Assembly: GCF_022213065.1 (NCBI RefSeq)
Contig: NZ_JAKLJA010000047.1
Coordinates: 1-44,798, forward strand
DNA length: 44,798 nt
Direction of reading: 5' to 3'
Origin: Paraburkholderia tagetis
Lineage (GTDB): Bacteria > Pseudomonadota > Gammaproteobacteria > Burkholderiales > Burkholderiaceae
Shown piece by piece: positions 16,462 through 25,337 of this stretch. The position numbers and the translations under genes were made by a program. Below the pieces are notes generated by a model. The model worked only from the letters and a program-made list of their open reading frames with translations. It was not told the DNA's origin and searched no databases. Numbering within the stretch: position 1 is the first letter of the stretch; every line of letters starts with the position of its first letter.

Positions 16462-17325
16462 ATGGCGCAACGACTACTGGTGTTCCAGTCGCTTTGGGCG
16501 ATGGAGCGCCGACACACCGATGGCTACGAGCGCTCGCTCGAAGAGAACGTCCGCATGATCGCGCAAGCCGGCTTCGACGGCGTTAGTGCACACTGCACGA
16601 ACCGCGAGGACGTGAAGCGTCTGGCCGAATTGCGGCGCGAGTACGGCCTGGCGGCCGAGGGCCAGTGTTTTCCACAGACCGTGGACGACCTCCAGCCGGT
16701 GCTCGAACTCGCGACCGAGTTCGGCCTCCATCATGTCGATCTCCAGCCCGACGTGCGGCCGCGAACCGTTCGCGAAGCGCTTGCATTGCTGGATGGCTGG
16801 CGTCGTCTTGCGGAGCAGGTGGAGATTCCGGTCTACATCGAAACGCATCGCGATCGCATGACCACGGACCTGTATTTCACGCTCGATTTGCTCGACGCGC
16901 GGCCCGATCTCAGGCTATTGGGCGACATCTCGCACTTTCTCGTCGGGCGCGAGTTCGCATGGCCCGTCTCGGACGAGAATCATGCGCTCATGCATCGCAT
17001 ACTCGACCATTCATGGGCGTTTCATGGACGCGTGGCGAGCCGCGAGCAGGTGCAGATCGAACTCTCGTTTGCACCGCACCGCAAGTGGGTGGATCTGTTT
17101 CTCGGCTGGTGGGGCTATGGCTTTCGCTCGTGGCGGCGCCGGGCGGGCGAAAACGATACGCTCGCGTTCACCTGCGAGCTGGGCCCGCAGCCCTACGCGA
17201 TCATTGGTGCGGATGGCAACGACACCACCGACCGTTGGGCCGAATCGCTGCAGCTGCAGGCCTGGATACGCGAGCTCTGGCGCGAGATCGAAGCGCAAAC
17301 GGCGCGCGATCCCGCTACGGCGTAG
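16462..17325 (+). CDS. Sugar phosphate isomerase/epimerase-like TIM-barrel protein
   Basis: A 287-residue protein of the xylose-isomerase-like TIM barrel (AP endonuclease family 2). Visible barrel elements include NVRMIAQAGFDGVSAHC, GLHHVDLQPDV, IPVYIETHRDRM and LLGDISHFLVG, with acidic and His residues typical of the metal site (Glu in YIETH, Asp in GDISH). It lies 79 bp after the reductase gene, preceded by GGAGA, as the last gene of the operon. Such enzymes act as isomerases, epimerases or dehydratases on keto-sugars and inososes. The exact reaction is unknown; processing the demethylated product is a reasonable guess. Confidence 0.75.
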   Translation: MAQRLLVFQSLWAMERRHTDGYERSLEENVRMIAQAGFDGVSAHCTNREDVKRLAELRREYGLAAEGQCFPQTVDDLQPVLELATEFGLHHVDLQPDVRPRTVREALALLDGWRRLAEQVEIPVYIETHRDRMTTDLYFTLDLLDARPDLRLLGDISHFLVGREFAWPVSDENHALMHRILDHSWAFHGRVASREQVQIELSFAPHRKWVDLFLGWWGYGFRSWRRRAGENDTLAFTCELGPQPYAIIGADGNDTTDRWAESLQLQAWIRELWREIEAQTARDPATA

Positions 17326-17329
17326 CGGG
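17311..17329. terminator. Convergent hairpin between the moc operon and lacI
   Basis: CCCGCTAC (17311-17318) and GTAGCGGG (17322-17329) form an 8-bp GC-rich stem with a 3-nt loop. It overlaps the isomerase stop and lies just before the end of the convergent regulator gene. No clear T-tract follows, so a bidirectional terminator is likely but not certain. Confidence 0.5.
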
Positions 17330-17331
17330 GC

Positions 17332-18396
17332 TCAATGCCCGGCGGCAAGATAGGGGTTACGCCTCACATTCGCCGAGCAGAATATCCGGAACTCGACGGT
17401 CCCGAGCGGCGCGGGCGTCTGCACCACGCCGCACGCATTGAGCACGTGCTGCAATGCGGATATCACTTGCCCGTCCGGGTCCTGGTCGATTGCCATGTCC
17501 ATGGTGCCCTGCTCGATGTACTCGCGATGCCGGTCGAGCATCTCATGGCCCACCCACACGACTTTCCCCGCCGCCCCCACCTTGCGTAGCGCCGCCTCGA
17601 TGCCCTCCGACGCATAGCCGCTGTTGTAGATGCCCACCACGCCGCCGCGCTTGAGCTCCTTGAGCACCGCGCGATGGCACTGGTCCACGTCGTCGAGCGT
17701 TTCAACCGCATCCGCATCGCAGACGAGATGGGGAAACGCCTCGGCCAGTTGCGTGCGGCAGCCGCTGATACGCTCGATATGCGCGCGATAGTCCTTGCGC
17801 GAGCAGATCAGCAGGACGCGGCCTGGCCGCGTGGCGAGCCGCCCGACGAAATAGCCCGCCGTGCGCCCTGCATTGGCGTTGTCGATCCCGGCGTAATGCA
17901 CGCGCTCGACCTCCGGGATATCGGTGACCATCGTGACCACGGGCTCGCCTTGCGCGATGACCGTGCGCAGTGCGTCGCGCACAGGCGCCGTGTCGTGCGT
18001 CGTGACGATCAGCCCGGAGCGCTTGTAGTTCGGGCGGAGGATGGCGCGCGTGATCACGTCGTCGTCGGCTTCAGGAAGGAACTGGCGATGTAGCACGATG
18101 CGCCGGTCGAGCATCTGCATCGAGCGTTCGAGCCCGCGTGTCAGGCGCTGGAAGAACGGCGTGCTGTTCTGCGGCAGCAAGACGTCGATATGCACGAGGC
18201 TATGGCTGGTTTGCGGCAAGACGCGCGGCACGCCGAGCTGCTGCGCTGCCTTCACGACGCGCTCGCGCATGGCCGCGGAGACGCTGCCGCGCTCGTTGAG
18301 CACGCGATCGACCGTTGCGGGACTGACGCCCGCCGCTTCGGCAATTTCAACGAAACGCGCGCTGCGTTTGCGGCGCGGTGGGGGTGCTGCGGCCAT
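17332..18396 (-). CDS. LacI-family transcriptional regulator of the inositol locus
   Basis: A 354-residue LacI-type regulator. The N-terminal helix-turn-helix reads FVEIAEAAGVSPATVDRVLNERGSVS (about residues 15-40). The effector domain is periplasmic-binding-protein-like (IDVLLPQNSTPFFQRL, YAGIDNANAGRTAGYFVGRL, GVVGIYNSGYASEGIEAAL), of the type that binds sugars or polyols. It stands between the two operons and is divergent from the iolI-ABC-iol operon. Many Burkholderiales use an RpiR-type IolR for inositol genes; here a LacI protein takes the regulator's place. Its likely operator is the 30-bp element found upstream of both operons. Confidence 0.9.
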   Translation of the reverse strand: MAAAPPPRRKRSARFVEIAEAAGVSPATVDRVLNERGSVSAAMRERVVKAAQQLGVPRVLPQTSHSLVHIDVLLPQNSTPFFQRLTRGLERSMQMLDRRIVLHRQFLPEADDDVITRAILRPNYKRSGLIVTTHDTAPVRDALRTVIAQGEPVVTMVTDIPEVERVHYAGIDNANAGRTAGYFVGRLATRPGRVLLICSRKDYRAHIERISGCRTQLAEAFPHLVCDADAVETLDDVDQCHRAVLKELKRGGVVGIYNSGYASEGIEAALRKVGAAGKVVWVGHEMLDRHREYIEQGTMDMAIDQDPDGQVISALQHVLNACGVVQTPAPLGTVEFRIFCSANVRRNPYLAAGH

Positions 18397-18543
18397 GGGT
18401 GTCTCCGTATTTTTGCCGTGCTTTTTTGTCGCGCATTTTCATCGACCTGATGCGCGAGGCATGCGCAACTGGCGCTCTCGCATTGCAGCATCGGTTGCTG
18501 CCTGAATTGCACCACGAAAGGGCGATTTCCCGCGCATTCGCGC

Positions 18544-18573
18544 TGACGAAAAATCATCAATCTTTTCGTTGAG
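18544..18573. promoter_or_regulatory. Shared operator-like element between lacI and the iol operon
   Basis: Second copy of the 30-bp element, 27/30 identical to 13588-13617. Here the arms ACGAAAA (18546-18552) and TTTTCGT (18563-18569) are perfect inverted repeats 10 bp apart. It lies 147 bp from the regulator start and 133 bp from the iolI start, so one protein could control both the divergent operon and its own gene. Confidence 0.65.
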
Positions 18574-18706
18574 GCGAGTCAATGGGTCACTTACCTTTCT
18601 CACATCGGCAAAGCCAAGTCATGCTGAACCGGGACGTAATCAAACGGCTAGAAGTGGTCGGGAGACCACGCATAAAACTTTCGATTTGCATTCACTGGAG
18701 ACAACG

Positions 18707-19552
18707 ATGAGCGAGGCAGTGCAGTTTTCCCTCAACCGAATGAGCGCGCCGAAATTGAAGTTCCCGGACTATGTGGCGCTGTGCCAGCGTCTGGGTATCG
18801 ACGCCATCGAGATCCGCAACGACCTGCCTGGCGTCGAGATCACCGACGGCACGCCCCCCGGCCAGATCAAGGAGGCATGCGAGCGCGCGGGTCTCACGAT
18901 TCTCTCGATCAACGCGTTGCAGCGCTTCGAGCAGTTCGACGCCACGCGCCGCGAAGAGGCGCTGGCGCTCGCGAAGTACGCGGCGGGTTGCGGCGCGAAG
19001 GCGCTCGTGATGTGCCCGACCAACTCGATGCTCGACAAGCGCACGGCGAGCGAGTGTCACGCCGATCTGGTCAACGCGCTTGCGCAACTCAAGCCGATCC
19101 TCGACGACCACGGCCTGCTCGGTCTCGTCGAGACGCTCGGCTTCGGGGAGTGCGCGCTGCGCCGCAAGTCCGATGCGGTGAAGGGCATCTACGACGCCGC
19201 CGGCGAGCGCCATTTCAGGCTCGTGCACGACACGTTCCATCATCACCTGTCTGGCGAAGACATCTTCTTTCCCGACCTCACGGGCCTCGTGCACATCTCG
19301 GGCGTCGAAGCGAGCGCGGTGACCGTGAGCGAGATGCGTGACGGCCATCGCGTGCTCGTGGGCCGCGACGACCGGCTCGGCAACGTGCGCCAGCTCGCGA
19401 CGCTGCGTGCGCGCGGCTATCGCGGCTACGCCTCGTTCGAGCCGTTCGCCGAGGAAATTGCCGAAGCCGCCGACATCGAGCCGCTCCTTGCCGCAAGCAT
19501 GGCCTATATCGGCGAGGCCCTCGAAGCGGCGAGCCTGCGCCAGGCCGCCTGA
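18707..19552 (+). CDS. iolI: IolI/MocC-like inosose isomerase (TIM barrel)
   Basis: A 281-residue TIM-barrel protein resembling 2-keto-myo-inositol isomerase IolI and rhizopine protein MocC. Typical segments are GIDAIEIRNDLPGVEI, LTILSINALQRFEQFD, CGAKALVMCPTNSML, GLVETLGFGECALR (Glu ligand) and FRLVHDTFHHHL (Asp/His ligands). IolI interconverts 2-keto-myo-inositol and 1-keto-D-chiro-inositol, which would feed chiro-inositol derivatives into the myo-inositol pathway. I chose the ATG at 18707 because CTGGAG lies at 18695-18700 and the family N-terminus begins there; the frame is open 46 codons further upstream. It is the first gene of the transporter/iol operon. Confidence 0.82.
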   Translation: MSEAVQFSLNRMSAPKLKFPDYVALCQRLGIDAIEIRNDLPGVEITDGTPPGQIKEACERAGLTILSINALQRFEQFDATRREEALALAKYAAGCGAKALVMCPTNSMLDKRTASECHADLVNALAQLKPILDDHGLLGLVETLGFGECALRRKSDAVKGIYDAAGERHFRLVHDTFHHHLSGEDIFFPDLTGLVHISGVEASAVTVSEMRDGHRVLVGRDDRLGNVRQLATLRARGYRGYASFEPFAEEIAEAADIEPLLAASMAYIGEALEAASLRQAA

Positions 19553-19648
19553 TACCTGGCCACGGACGCGGACGCGCCGCGCCGGCAAACGAGTCGGCAA
19601 ACAAGCCGCAACGAAGCAGTGGCAGACCGTGCACCGCACGGCTTGAAA

Positions 19649-19675
19649 GGCTCTGTGCGCCCAAAAAACAGAGCC
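19649..19675 (+). other. Intercistronic hairpin before the binding-protein gene
   Basis: GGCTCTGT (19649-19656) and ACAGAGCC (19668-19675) form an 8-bp stem with an 11-nt loop, 25 bp upstream of the substrate-binding-protein start. Such hairpins commonly protect or process mRNA next to abundant binding-protein cistrons. There is no T-tract, so a strong terminator is unlikely. Confidence 0.4.
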
Positions 19676-19699
19676 GCAAACAAATGGATGGAGACAATC

Positions 19700-20620
19700 A
19701 TGAACTTCCTCGGCCGGTCCCTGCTCGCGCTCGCGGCAGCCCTTCCCATTGCAGCTTACGCAGGCACGACGATAGGCGTTTCGATGGCGCACTTCGACGA
19801 CAACTTCCTCACGACAGTGCGCGAGTCCATGGCGGCCGAAGGCAAGGCGAAGAACGTGAGCCTCGACTTCGAAGACGCGCAGGGCGACGTCGGCCGCCAG
19901 GTGAGCCAGGTCGAAGCGTTCGTGGCACAGCACGTGGCCGCGATCATCGTGAACCCCGCCGATGCTTCGGCTACGAAGCGCATGACGGATGCCGCGCGCA
20001 AAGCCGGCATCCCCATCGTCTACGTCAACCGCAAGCCCGACGAACCGCTTGGCAACGGCGCGTACTTCGTGGGCTCCGATAGCCTCGTGGCGGGCCATCT
20101 GCAAATGGAGTACCTCGCGAAGAAGCTCAATGGCCACGGCAATATCGCGCTCATGCTCGGCGAGCTCTCGACCGACGCCACGCGCGACCGTACCCGCGGC
20201 GTGAAGGACATCGTGGCGAAGAACCCCGGCATTCATGTCGTTGCGGAGCAGACCGCCAATTTCGATCGCAGCCAGGCCATCAACCTGATGAGCCAGTGGC
20301 TGAGCGCGGGCAAGAAGTTCGACGCCATCGCCGCCAATAACGACGAGATGGCGCTGGGCGCGCTGATCGCCATGCGCCAGGCCGGCGTCTCGCCGAAGAC
20401 GGTGCTGGTGGGCGGCGTGGATGCGACGAAGGACGCGCTCTTTGCGATGTCCAGGGGCGACCTCGCCGTGACCGTGTTTCAGGACGGCAAGGGCCAGGGC
20501 AAGGCGGCCGTGGACATGGCCGCGAAGCTGGCAGGCGGCGACAAGGGCGTGCAAAGCGAGGCCTGGATTCCCTATCAGCTCGTGACGCCGGAGAACTACA
20601 AGGGCTTCGTGAACCGCTGA
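19700..20620 (+). CDS. MocB-like periplasmic sugar/inositol-binding protein
   Basis: A 306-residue substrate-binding protein of the ribose/rhizopine ABC type. A Sec signal peptide (about residues 1-22, ending AAYAG) precedes a mature domain beginning TTIGVSMAHFDDNFLTTVRESM. Further family stretches are AAIIVNPADASATKRMTDAARKAGIPIVYVNRKP and AIAANNDEMALGALIAMRQAG. MocB of Sinorhizobium, the rhizopine-binding protein, belongs to this family. It is followed by ATPase and permease genes and delivers the ligand to them in the periplasm. Binding of inositol or a methyl-inositol is inferred from context. Confidence 0.87.
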   Translation: MNFLGRSLLALAAALPIAAYAGTTIGVSMAHFDDNFLTTVRESMAAEGKAKNVSLDFEDAQGDVGRQVSQVEAFVAQHVAAIIVNPADASATKRMTDAARKAGIPIVYVNRKPDEPLGNGAYFVGSDSLVAGHLQMEYLAKKLNGHGNIALMLGELSTDATRDRTRGVKDIVAKNPGIHVVAEQTANFDRSQAINLMSQWLSAGKKFDAIAANNDEMALGALIAMRQAGVSPKTVLVGGVDATKDALFAMSRGDLAVTVFQDGKGQGKAAVDMAAKLAGGDKGVQSEAWIPYQLVTPENYKGFVNR

Positions 20621-20700
20621 TCCACGCGGCTTCGCGGCGGACGACGCCAGTCGTCCGATTGCTTCCATCGCTTCATTTGCCAGGTCAGGCGAGGGTAACC

Positions 20701-22266
20701 ATGCAAGATTCGACGTTCACCGCATCGCGTCCGGCCGAGCGGCGCAGCGAGCTGCCCCCTGTGTTTCACGGCCATGCCGCGCCGCTGCTGGCGGCGCGAC
20801 ATGTCCGCAAGGCGTTTCCGGGCGTCATCGCGCTCCAGGACGTGTCCATCGAGATCCGGGCGGGGCGCGTTCATGCCCTGATGGGCGAAAACGGCGCCGG
20901 CAAGTCCACGATGATGAAGATCATCGCGGGCGTGTATACGCCCGACGGCGGCACGCTGCATTTCAAGGGCGAGCCCATCGCATTGAAGTCGCCGCGCGAC
21001 GCGCTCGACCGCGGCATTGCGATGATTCACCAGGAGCTCAATCTGCTGCCGGAAATGACGGTGGCCGAAAACATCTGGATTCGCCGCGAGCCGCGCGGCC
21101 GGCTGGGTCTCGTGAATCACGGCGCGCTGAACCGGCAAACGCGCGAGCTGTTCGCGCAGCTCGGCATCGAGATCGATCCGCAAACGCCGCTCGGCAGGCT
21201 CAGCATCGCGAATCGGCAGATGGTGGAGATCGCGAAGGCCGTCTCGTTCGACTCCGATCTGCTGATCATGGACGAGCCGACTTCGGCCATCACGGACAAG
21301 GAAGTCGAGCACCTCTTTCGCATCATCGCGGAGCTCAAGACGCGCGGCAAGGCGATCATCTACATCACACACAAGATGGACGAGGTGTTCCAGATCGCGG
21401 ACGACATCTCGATCTTCCGGGACGGGCATCACATCGTCACGCGCGAGGCGAGCCGCTTCGACAAGCAGTCGCTGATCGCCGCCATGGTCGGCCGCGAGCT
21501 CACCCAGGTGTTCCCGAAGGAAACGGTGCCGATCGGCGAGGTGGCGCTCGCCGTGCGCGATCTGGGGCGGCGCGGCGTGTTCTCGGGCGTGAGCTTCGAC
21601 GTTCGCTATGGCGAGATTCTCGGCGTGGCGGGCTTGATGGGCTCGGGGCGCACCGAAGTCATGGAAGCCATCTTCGGCGTTTATCCGGCTCACAGCGGCG
21701 AGATCCTTTTCGAAGGCAAGCCGAAGACGATCCGCTCGCCCGCGGACGCCATTCGCGCTGGTGTTGCGTTCCTCACCGAGGACCGCAAGGGCACGGGTCT
21801 GTTCTTGCAGCTCTCCGTGGGCGAGAACATGGAGATCACCGCGCTCAAGCGCCATAGCGCGCTCGGCTTCGTGAAGCAGCAGCGCGTGAACGAGGAATGC
21901 GAGGCGCTGTGCCGGAGCCTGAAGGTCAAGACGCCGGGGCTCGCGCAGATCATTGAGAACCTGAGCGGCGGCAACCAGCAAAAGGTGCTGCTCGCGCGGT
22001 GGCTGCTCAACCAGCCGAAGATCCTCATTCTCGACGAACCCACGCGCGGCGTGGACGTGGGCGCGAAGTCCGAGATTCACGCGCTCATCACGCAACTGGC
22101 CAGAAACGGCGTGGCGGTCGTCATGATTTCCTCGGAGCTGCCCGAGGTCATCGGCATGAGCGACCGCGTCGTGGTCATGCACGAGCGCAGGGTGAGCGGC
22201 ATCCTGCCTCGCGAGCTGGCAACGCAGGAAAACATCATGACACTCGCCTCGGGCGAGCACATCTGA
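20701..22266 (+). CDS. Sugar ABC transporter ATP-binding protein (two-domain)
   Basis: A 521-residue tandem ATPase of the RbsA/MglA type. The first domain has Walker A GENGAGKST (62-70) and Walker B LLIMDEPTSAITD. The second domain has the intact signature LSGGNQQK (from 421) and Walker B ILILDEPTRGVDVGAKSE. As in RbsA proteins, the second domain has a degenerate Walker A (GLMGSGRTEVMEAIFG). It powers import of the ligand captured by the MocB-like protein. The ATG at 20701 is taken because GAGGG lies just before it. Confidence 0.93.
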   Translation: MQDSTFTASRPAERRSELPPVFHGHAAPLLAARHVRKAFPGVIALQDVSIEIRAGRVHALMGENGAGKSTMMKIIAGVYTPDGGTLHFKGEPIALKSPRDALDRGIAMIHQELNLLPEMTVAENIWIRREPRGRLGLVNHGALNRQTRELFAQLGIEIDPQTPLGRLSIANRQMVEIAKAVSFDSDLLIMDEPTSAITDKEVEHLFRIIAELKTRGKAIIYITHKMDEVFQIADDISIFRDGHHIVTREASRFDKQSLIAAMVGRELTQVFPKETVPIGEVALAVRDLGRRGVFSGVSFDVRYGEILGVAGLMGSGRTEVMEAIFGVYPAHSGEILFEGKPKTIRSPADAIRAGVAFLTEDRKGTGLFLQLSVGENMEITALKRHSALGFVKQQRVNEECEALCRSLKVKTPGLAQIIENLSGGNQQKVLLARWLLNQPKILILDEPTRGVDVGAKSEIHALITQLARNGVAVVMISSELPEVIGMSDRVVVMHERRVSGILPRELATQENIMTLASGEHI

Positions 22267-22308
22267 GCATCCAGAGATTTGAAGCCGACCATCGGCAAGG
22301 AGACGGAC

Positions 22309-23331
22309 ATGAGTGCATCAACCATCAATGGCGCCGCCGAAGCGGCGGCCAGCGCGCCGCGCAAGTGGCGCTTGCCCCAGGAGACCAGCATTCTGGTCGT
22401 GCTCGTCGCGATCGCGCTCGTGTTCGAGGCGATCGGCTGGATCGAGCGGGGGCAGTCGTTCCTGTACAACCCGCAAGGACTGCTAATCATGGTCCTGCGG
22501 GTCTCGGAGATCGGCCTCATTGCCGTTGGCGTGACGATGGTCATCATCGCGGGCGGGATCGATTTGTCGTCGGGCTCGCTCGTGGCCTTGTCGGCCATGG
22601 TGGCGGGCAGTTTCGCGCAGGCCGGCGGCTTCGGCGCGACGGTATTTCCCGGCGTGGCCGATTTGCCCGTGCTCGTGCCGGTGTTGGCGGGCACGCTGGT
22701 GGGCAGCCTGTGCGGACTCCTGAACGGCGCGCTGATCGTGCGCTCGAACGTGCCGCCTTTCATCGTCACGCTCGGCATGATGGTGTCGGCTCGCGGCCTC
22801 GCCCGCTACTACACCCACGGCCAGCCGATCAGCATGTTCACCGACGCCTTTTCGGCCATCGGCTCGGGCGCGCGCCCGGTCGCGATCTTTCTTGCCGCCG
22901 CACTGATCTTTCATATCGTGCTGCGCTACACCCGCTTCGGGAAATGCCTCTATGCGATCGGCGGCAATGTGCAGGCGGCGCGCGTCTCGGGCATCAGCGT
23001 GGGGCGCAACCTGATTGCCGTCTATGCGATCGCGGGGCTCCTGAGCGGGCTGGCGGGCGTGGTGGTGTCGGCGCGGGCACAAACCAGCCAGTCGGGCATG
23101 GGCCTCTCGTATGAGCTCGACGCCATTGCGGCCGCGGTGATCGGCGGCACGAGCCTCGCGGGCGGCATGGGCCGTATTACCGGCACGGTGATCGGTGCGC
23201 TGATCCTCGGCGTGATCTCGAGTGGCTTCATCTTCCTCGGCATCGACTCGTATATCCAGGAGATCGTCAAAGGCGGAATCATCGTTGCCGCCGTGATCGC
23301 CGATCAATACCGCAAGCGGCGCGCCCGCTGA
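22309..23331 (+). CDS. Sugar ABC transporter permease
   Basis: A 340-residue membrane protein of the RbsC/BPD_transp_2 family with about eight hydrophobic segments. Characteristic stretches are VMIIAGGIDLSSGSLVALSAMVAG, NVPPFIVTLGMMVSARGLARYYT and DAIAAAVIGGTSLAGGMGRITGTVIGALILGVI. The start at 22309 follows AAGGAGA. It forms the channel of the inositol-type importer with the preceding ATPase and binding protein. Confidence 0.93.
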   Translation: MSASTINGAAEAAASAPRKWRLPQETSILVVLVAIALVFEAIGWIERGQSFLYNPQGLLIMVLRVSEIGLIAVGVTMVIIAGGIDLSSGSLVALSAMVAGSFAQAGGFGATVFPGVADLPVLVPVLAGTLVGSLCGLLNGALIVRSNVPPFIVTLGMMVSARGLARYYTHGQPISMFTDAFSAIGSGARPVAIFLAAALIFHIVLRYTRFGKCLYAIGGNVQAARVSGISVGRNLIAVYAIAGLLSGLAGVVVSARAQTSQSGMGLSYELDAIAAAVIGGTSLAGGMGRITGTVIGALILGVISSGFIFLGIDSYIQEIVKGGIIVAAVIADQYRKRRAR

Positions 23332-23372
23332 ACCGGGATGCTCAACCGATTCCCTTACGGACATCAATCTTC

Positions 23373-25337
23373 ATGAACCGAAACACTTCATTCGCTGCGC
23401 AACGCCCGCTCGACATCATCTGTCTCGGCCGCCTCGCCGTCGACCTGTACGCACAGCAAGTGGGCGCACGGCTCGAAGACGTCACGAGCTTCGCGCGCTA
23501 CCTGGGCGGCTCCTCGGCCAACATCGCATTCGGCTGCGCGCGTCTCGGCCTGAAAAGCGCGATGCTCTCGCGTGTGGGCAACGACCACATGGGCCGCTTC
23601 CTGGTTGAAGCCCTCGAGCGCGAGGGCTGCGATGTGAGCCATGTAAAGGCCGACATGGAGCGCCTCACGGCTTTGGTGCTGCTCGGCCTGAAAGATCGCG
23701 ACACGTTTCCGCTGGTGTTTCATCGCGAGAATTGCGCGGACATGGCGCTCGACGAGACGGATTTCGACGAAGCGTTCATCGCGTCGAGCAAGGCGCTGCT
23801 GATTACGGGCACGCATTTTTCGACCGGGGGCGTGCATCGCGCGAGCATGACGGCGTTGCGCTACGCGCGGCGCAACAATGTGCGCACCGTGCTCGATATC
23901 GACTACCGGCCGGTGTTGTGGGGCCTCGCCAGCAAGGGCGACGGTGAAACGCGCTTCATTGCGGATGGCGGTGTCAGTGCACACCTGCGCGGCATCCTGC
24001 CCGAGTTCGACCTGATCGTGGGCACGGAGGAGGAGTTCCGCATTGCAGGCGGCGAGGACGATTTGCTCGGCGCGCTGCGCCGCGTGCGCGAGGTGAGCGC
24101 CGCGACGCTCGTGGTGAAGCGGGGGCCGCTCGGCTGTACCGTGATCGACAGTGACATCCCCGCGGATCTGGACGGCGACGCGCATTATCGCGGCGTGCAG
24201 GTCGAGGTGCTGAATGTGCTGGGCGCCGGCGACGCGTTTCTCTCCGGCTTCCTCAAAGGCTGGCTGCGCGAGGAAGACTACGCGCGCTGCTGTGCCTATG
24301 CCAATGCGTGCGGCGCCCTGGTGGTCTCGCGCCACGCGTGTGCGCCCGCGATGCCCACGCCTGTCGAGCTTGACTATTTCCTCGCCAACGCGGCAAGCCT
24401 CGCACGGCCTGACCGGGACGCGGCGCTGCAGCGCTTGCACCGCGTGAGCGTGCCGCGCAAGCCACGCGACGAAGTGCTCGGATTCGCGTTCGACCATCGC
24501 AATCAGCTCTTCGAACTTGCGCAGCACAGTGGCGCGCCGCAGTCACGCATCGCAGCGCTCAAGCAACTGTTCGTGCAGGCGGTGGGGCAGACCGAAAGCG
24601 AAGGCGGCCATACGGGCAAGATGGCCGTGCTGATCGACGACCGCTACGGGCAAGACGCACTGAACGCCGCCACGGGGCGTGGCTGGTGGGTGGGCCGCCC
24701 CGTTGAGCTGCCGGGATCGAACCCCCTGGTGTTCGAGCATGGGCGCTCGATTGGCTCGGCGCTGGTTAGCTGGCCCGCGGAGCATATCGTCAAGTGTCTC
24801 GTCCAGTATCACCCGGACGACGCACCGGCGCTGCGGCTCGAACAGGAGAGCCAGTTGCGCGCGCTCTACGAGGCGACCCAGGCGAGCGGCCATGAGTTGC
24901 TGCTCGAAGTGATTCCGCCCAGGCGCGGGGCCAGCGCGCCGGATACGGTGGTGCGCGCGCTCAAGCGGCTCTACAACATCGGCATCTATCCCGACTGGTG
25001 GAAGCTCGAGCCGATGAGCGCCGCCGCGTGGCAGGAGGTGGACGCATTGATCGAAGCGCGCGACCCGTACTGCCGCGGCGTGGTGCTGCTGGGCCTGAAC
25101 GCGCCCGCCGAACAGCTTGCCGCGGGTTTCGAGGCGGCGAGCGCGAGCCGCACCTGCCGGGGCTTTACGGTGGGCCGCACGATCTTTCATGAGCCGGCGC
25201 GCGCATGGCTTGCCGGCGAGATCGACGATGCTGCACTGATTGGCGCCGTGCGCAGAAACTTCGAATACCTGATCCAGGTCTGGCGCAAGACACGCCGCAA
25301 TGCGGCCGAGGCTGCACGCGAGGAGTGTGCCGCATGA
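23373..25337 (+). CDS. iolC: IolC-DUF2090 fusion: 5-dehydro-2-deoxygluconokinase with aldolase domain
   Basis: A 654-residue bifunctional protein. Residues about 12-335 are a PfkB-family kinase: RLAVDLYAQQVG, FARYLGGSSANIAFG, and the ATP-site motif NVLGAGDAFLSGF with GAGD at 284-287. The kinase phosphorylates 2-deoxy-5-keto-gluconate. Residues about 345-645 are a DUF2090 domain (AVLIDDRYGQDALNAATGRGWW, LLLEVIPPRRG), which carries the aldolase step that yields dihydroxyacetone phosphate and malonate semialdehyde. This fusion is common in Proteobacteria and replaces a separate IolJ. It overlaps iolD by ATGA. Confidence 0.93.
   Translation: MNRNTSFAAQRPLDIICLGRLAVDLYAQQVGARLEDVTSFARYLGGSSANIAFGCARLGLKSAMLSRVGNDHMGRFLVEALEREGCDVSHVKADMERLTALVLLGLKDRDTFPLVFHRENCADMALDETDFDEAFIASSKALLITGTHFSTGGVHRASMTALRYARRNNVRTVLDIDYRPVLWGLASKGDGETRFIADGGVSAHLRGILPEFDLIVGTEEEFRIAGGEDDLLGALRRVREVSAATLVVKRGPLGCTVIDSDIPADLDGDAHYRGVQVEVLNVLGAGDAFLSGFLKGWLREEDYARCCAYANACGALVVSRHACAPAMPTPVELDYFLANAASLARPDRDAALQRLHRVSVPRKPRDEVLGFAFDHRNQLFELAQHSGAPQSRIAALKQLFVQAVGQTESEGGHTGKMAVLIDDRYGQDALNAATGRGWWVGRPVELPGSNPLVFEHGRSIGSALVSWPAEHIVKCLVQYHPDDAPALRLEQESQLRALYEATQASGHELLLEVIPPRRGASAPDTVVRALKRLYNIGIYPDWWKLEPMSAAAWQEVDALIEARDPYCRGVVLLGLNAPAEQLAAGFEAASASRTCRGFTVGRTIFHEPARAWLAGEIDDAALIGAVRRNFEYLIQVWRKTRRNAAEAAREECAA

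Noticed and set aside
18692..20668. 658-codon minus-strand ORF antisense to iolI and the binding-protein gene
   Set aside because: It mirrors two well-supported genes on the plus strand; its His/Arg/Ala-rich translation is a high-GC shadow frame.
20596..22260. 554-codon minus-strand ORF antisense to the ABC ATPase
   Set aside because: The plus-strand frame has all ATPase motifs; the antisense translation has no domain.
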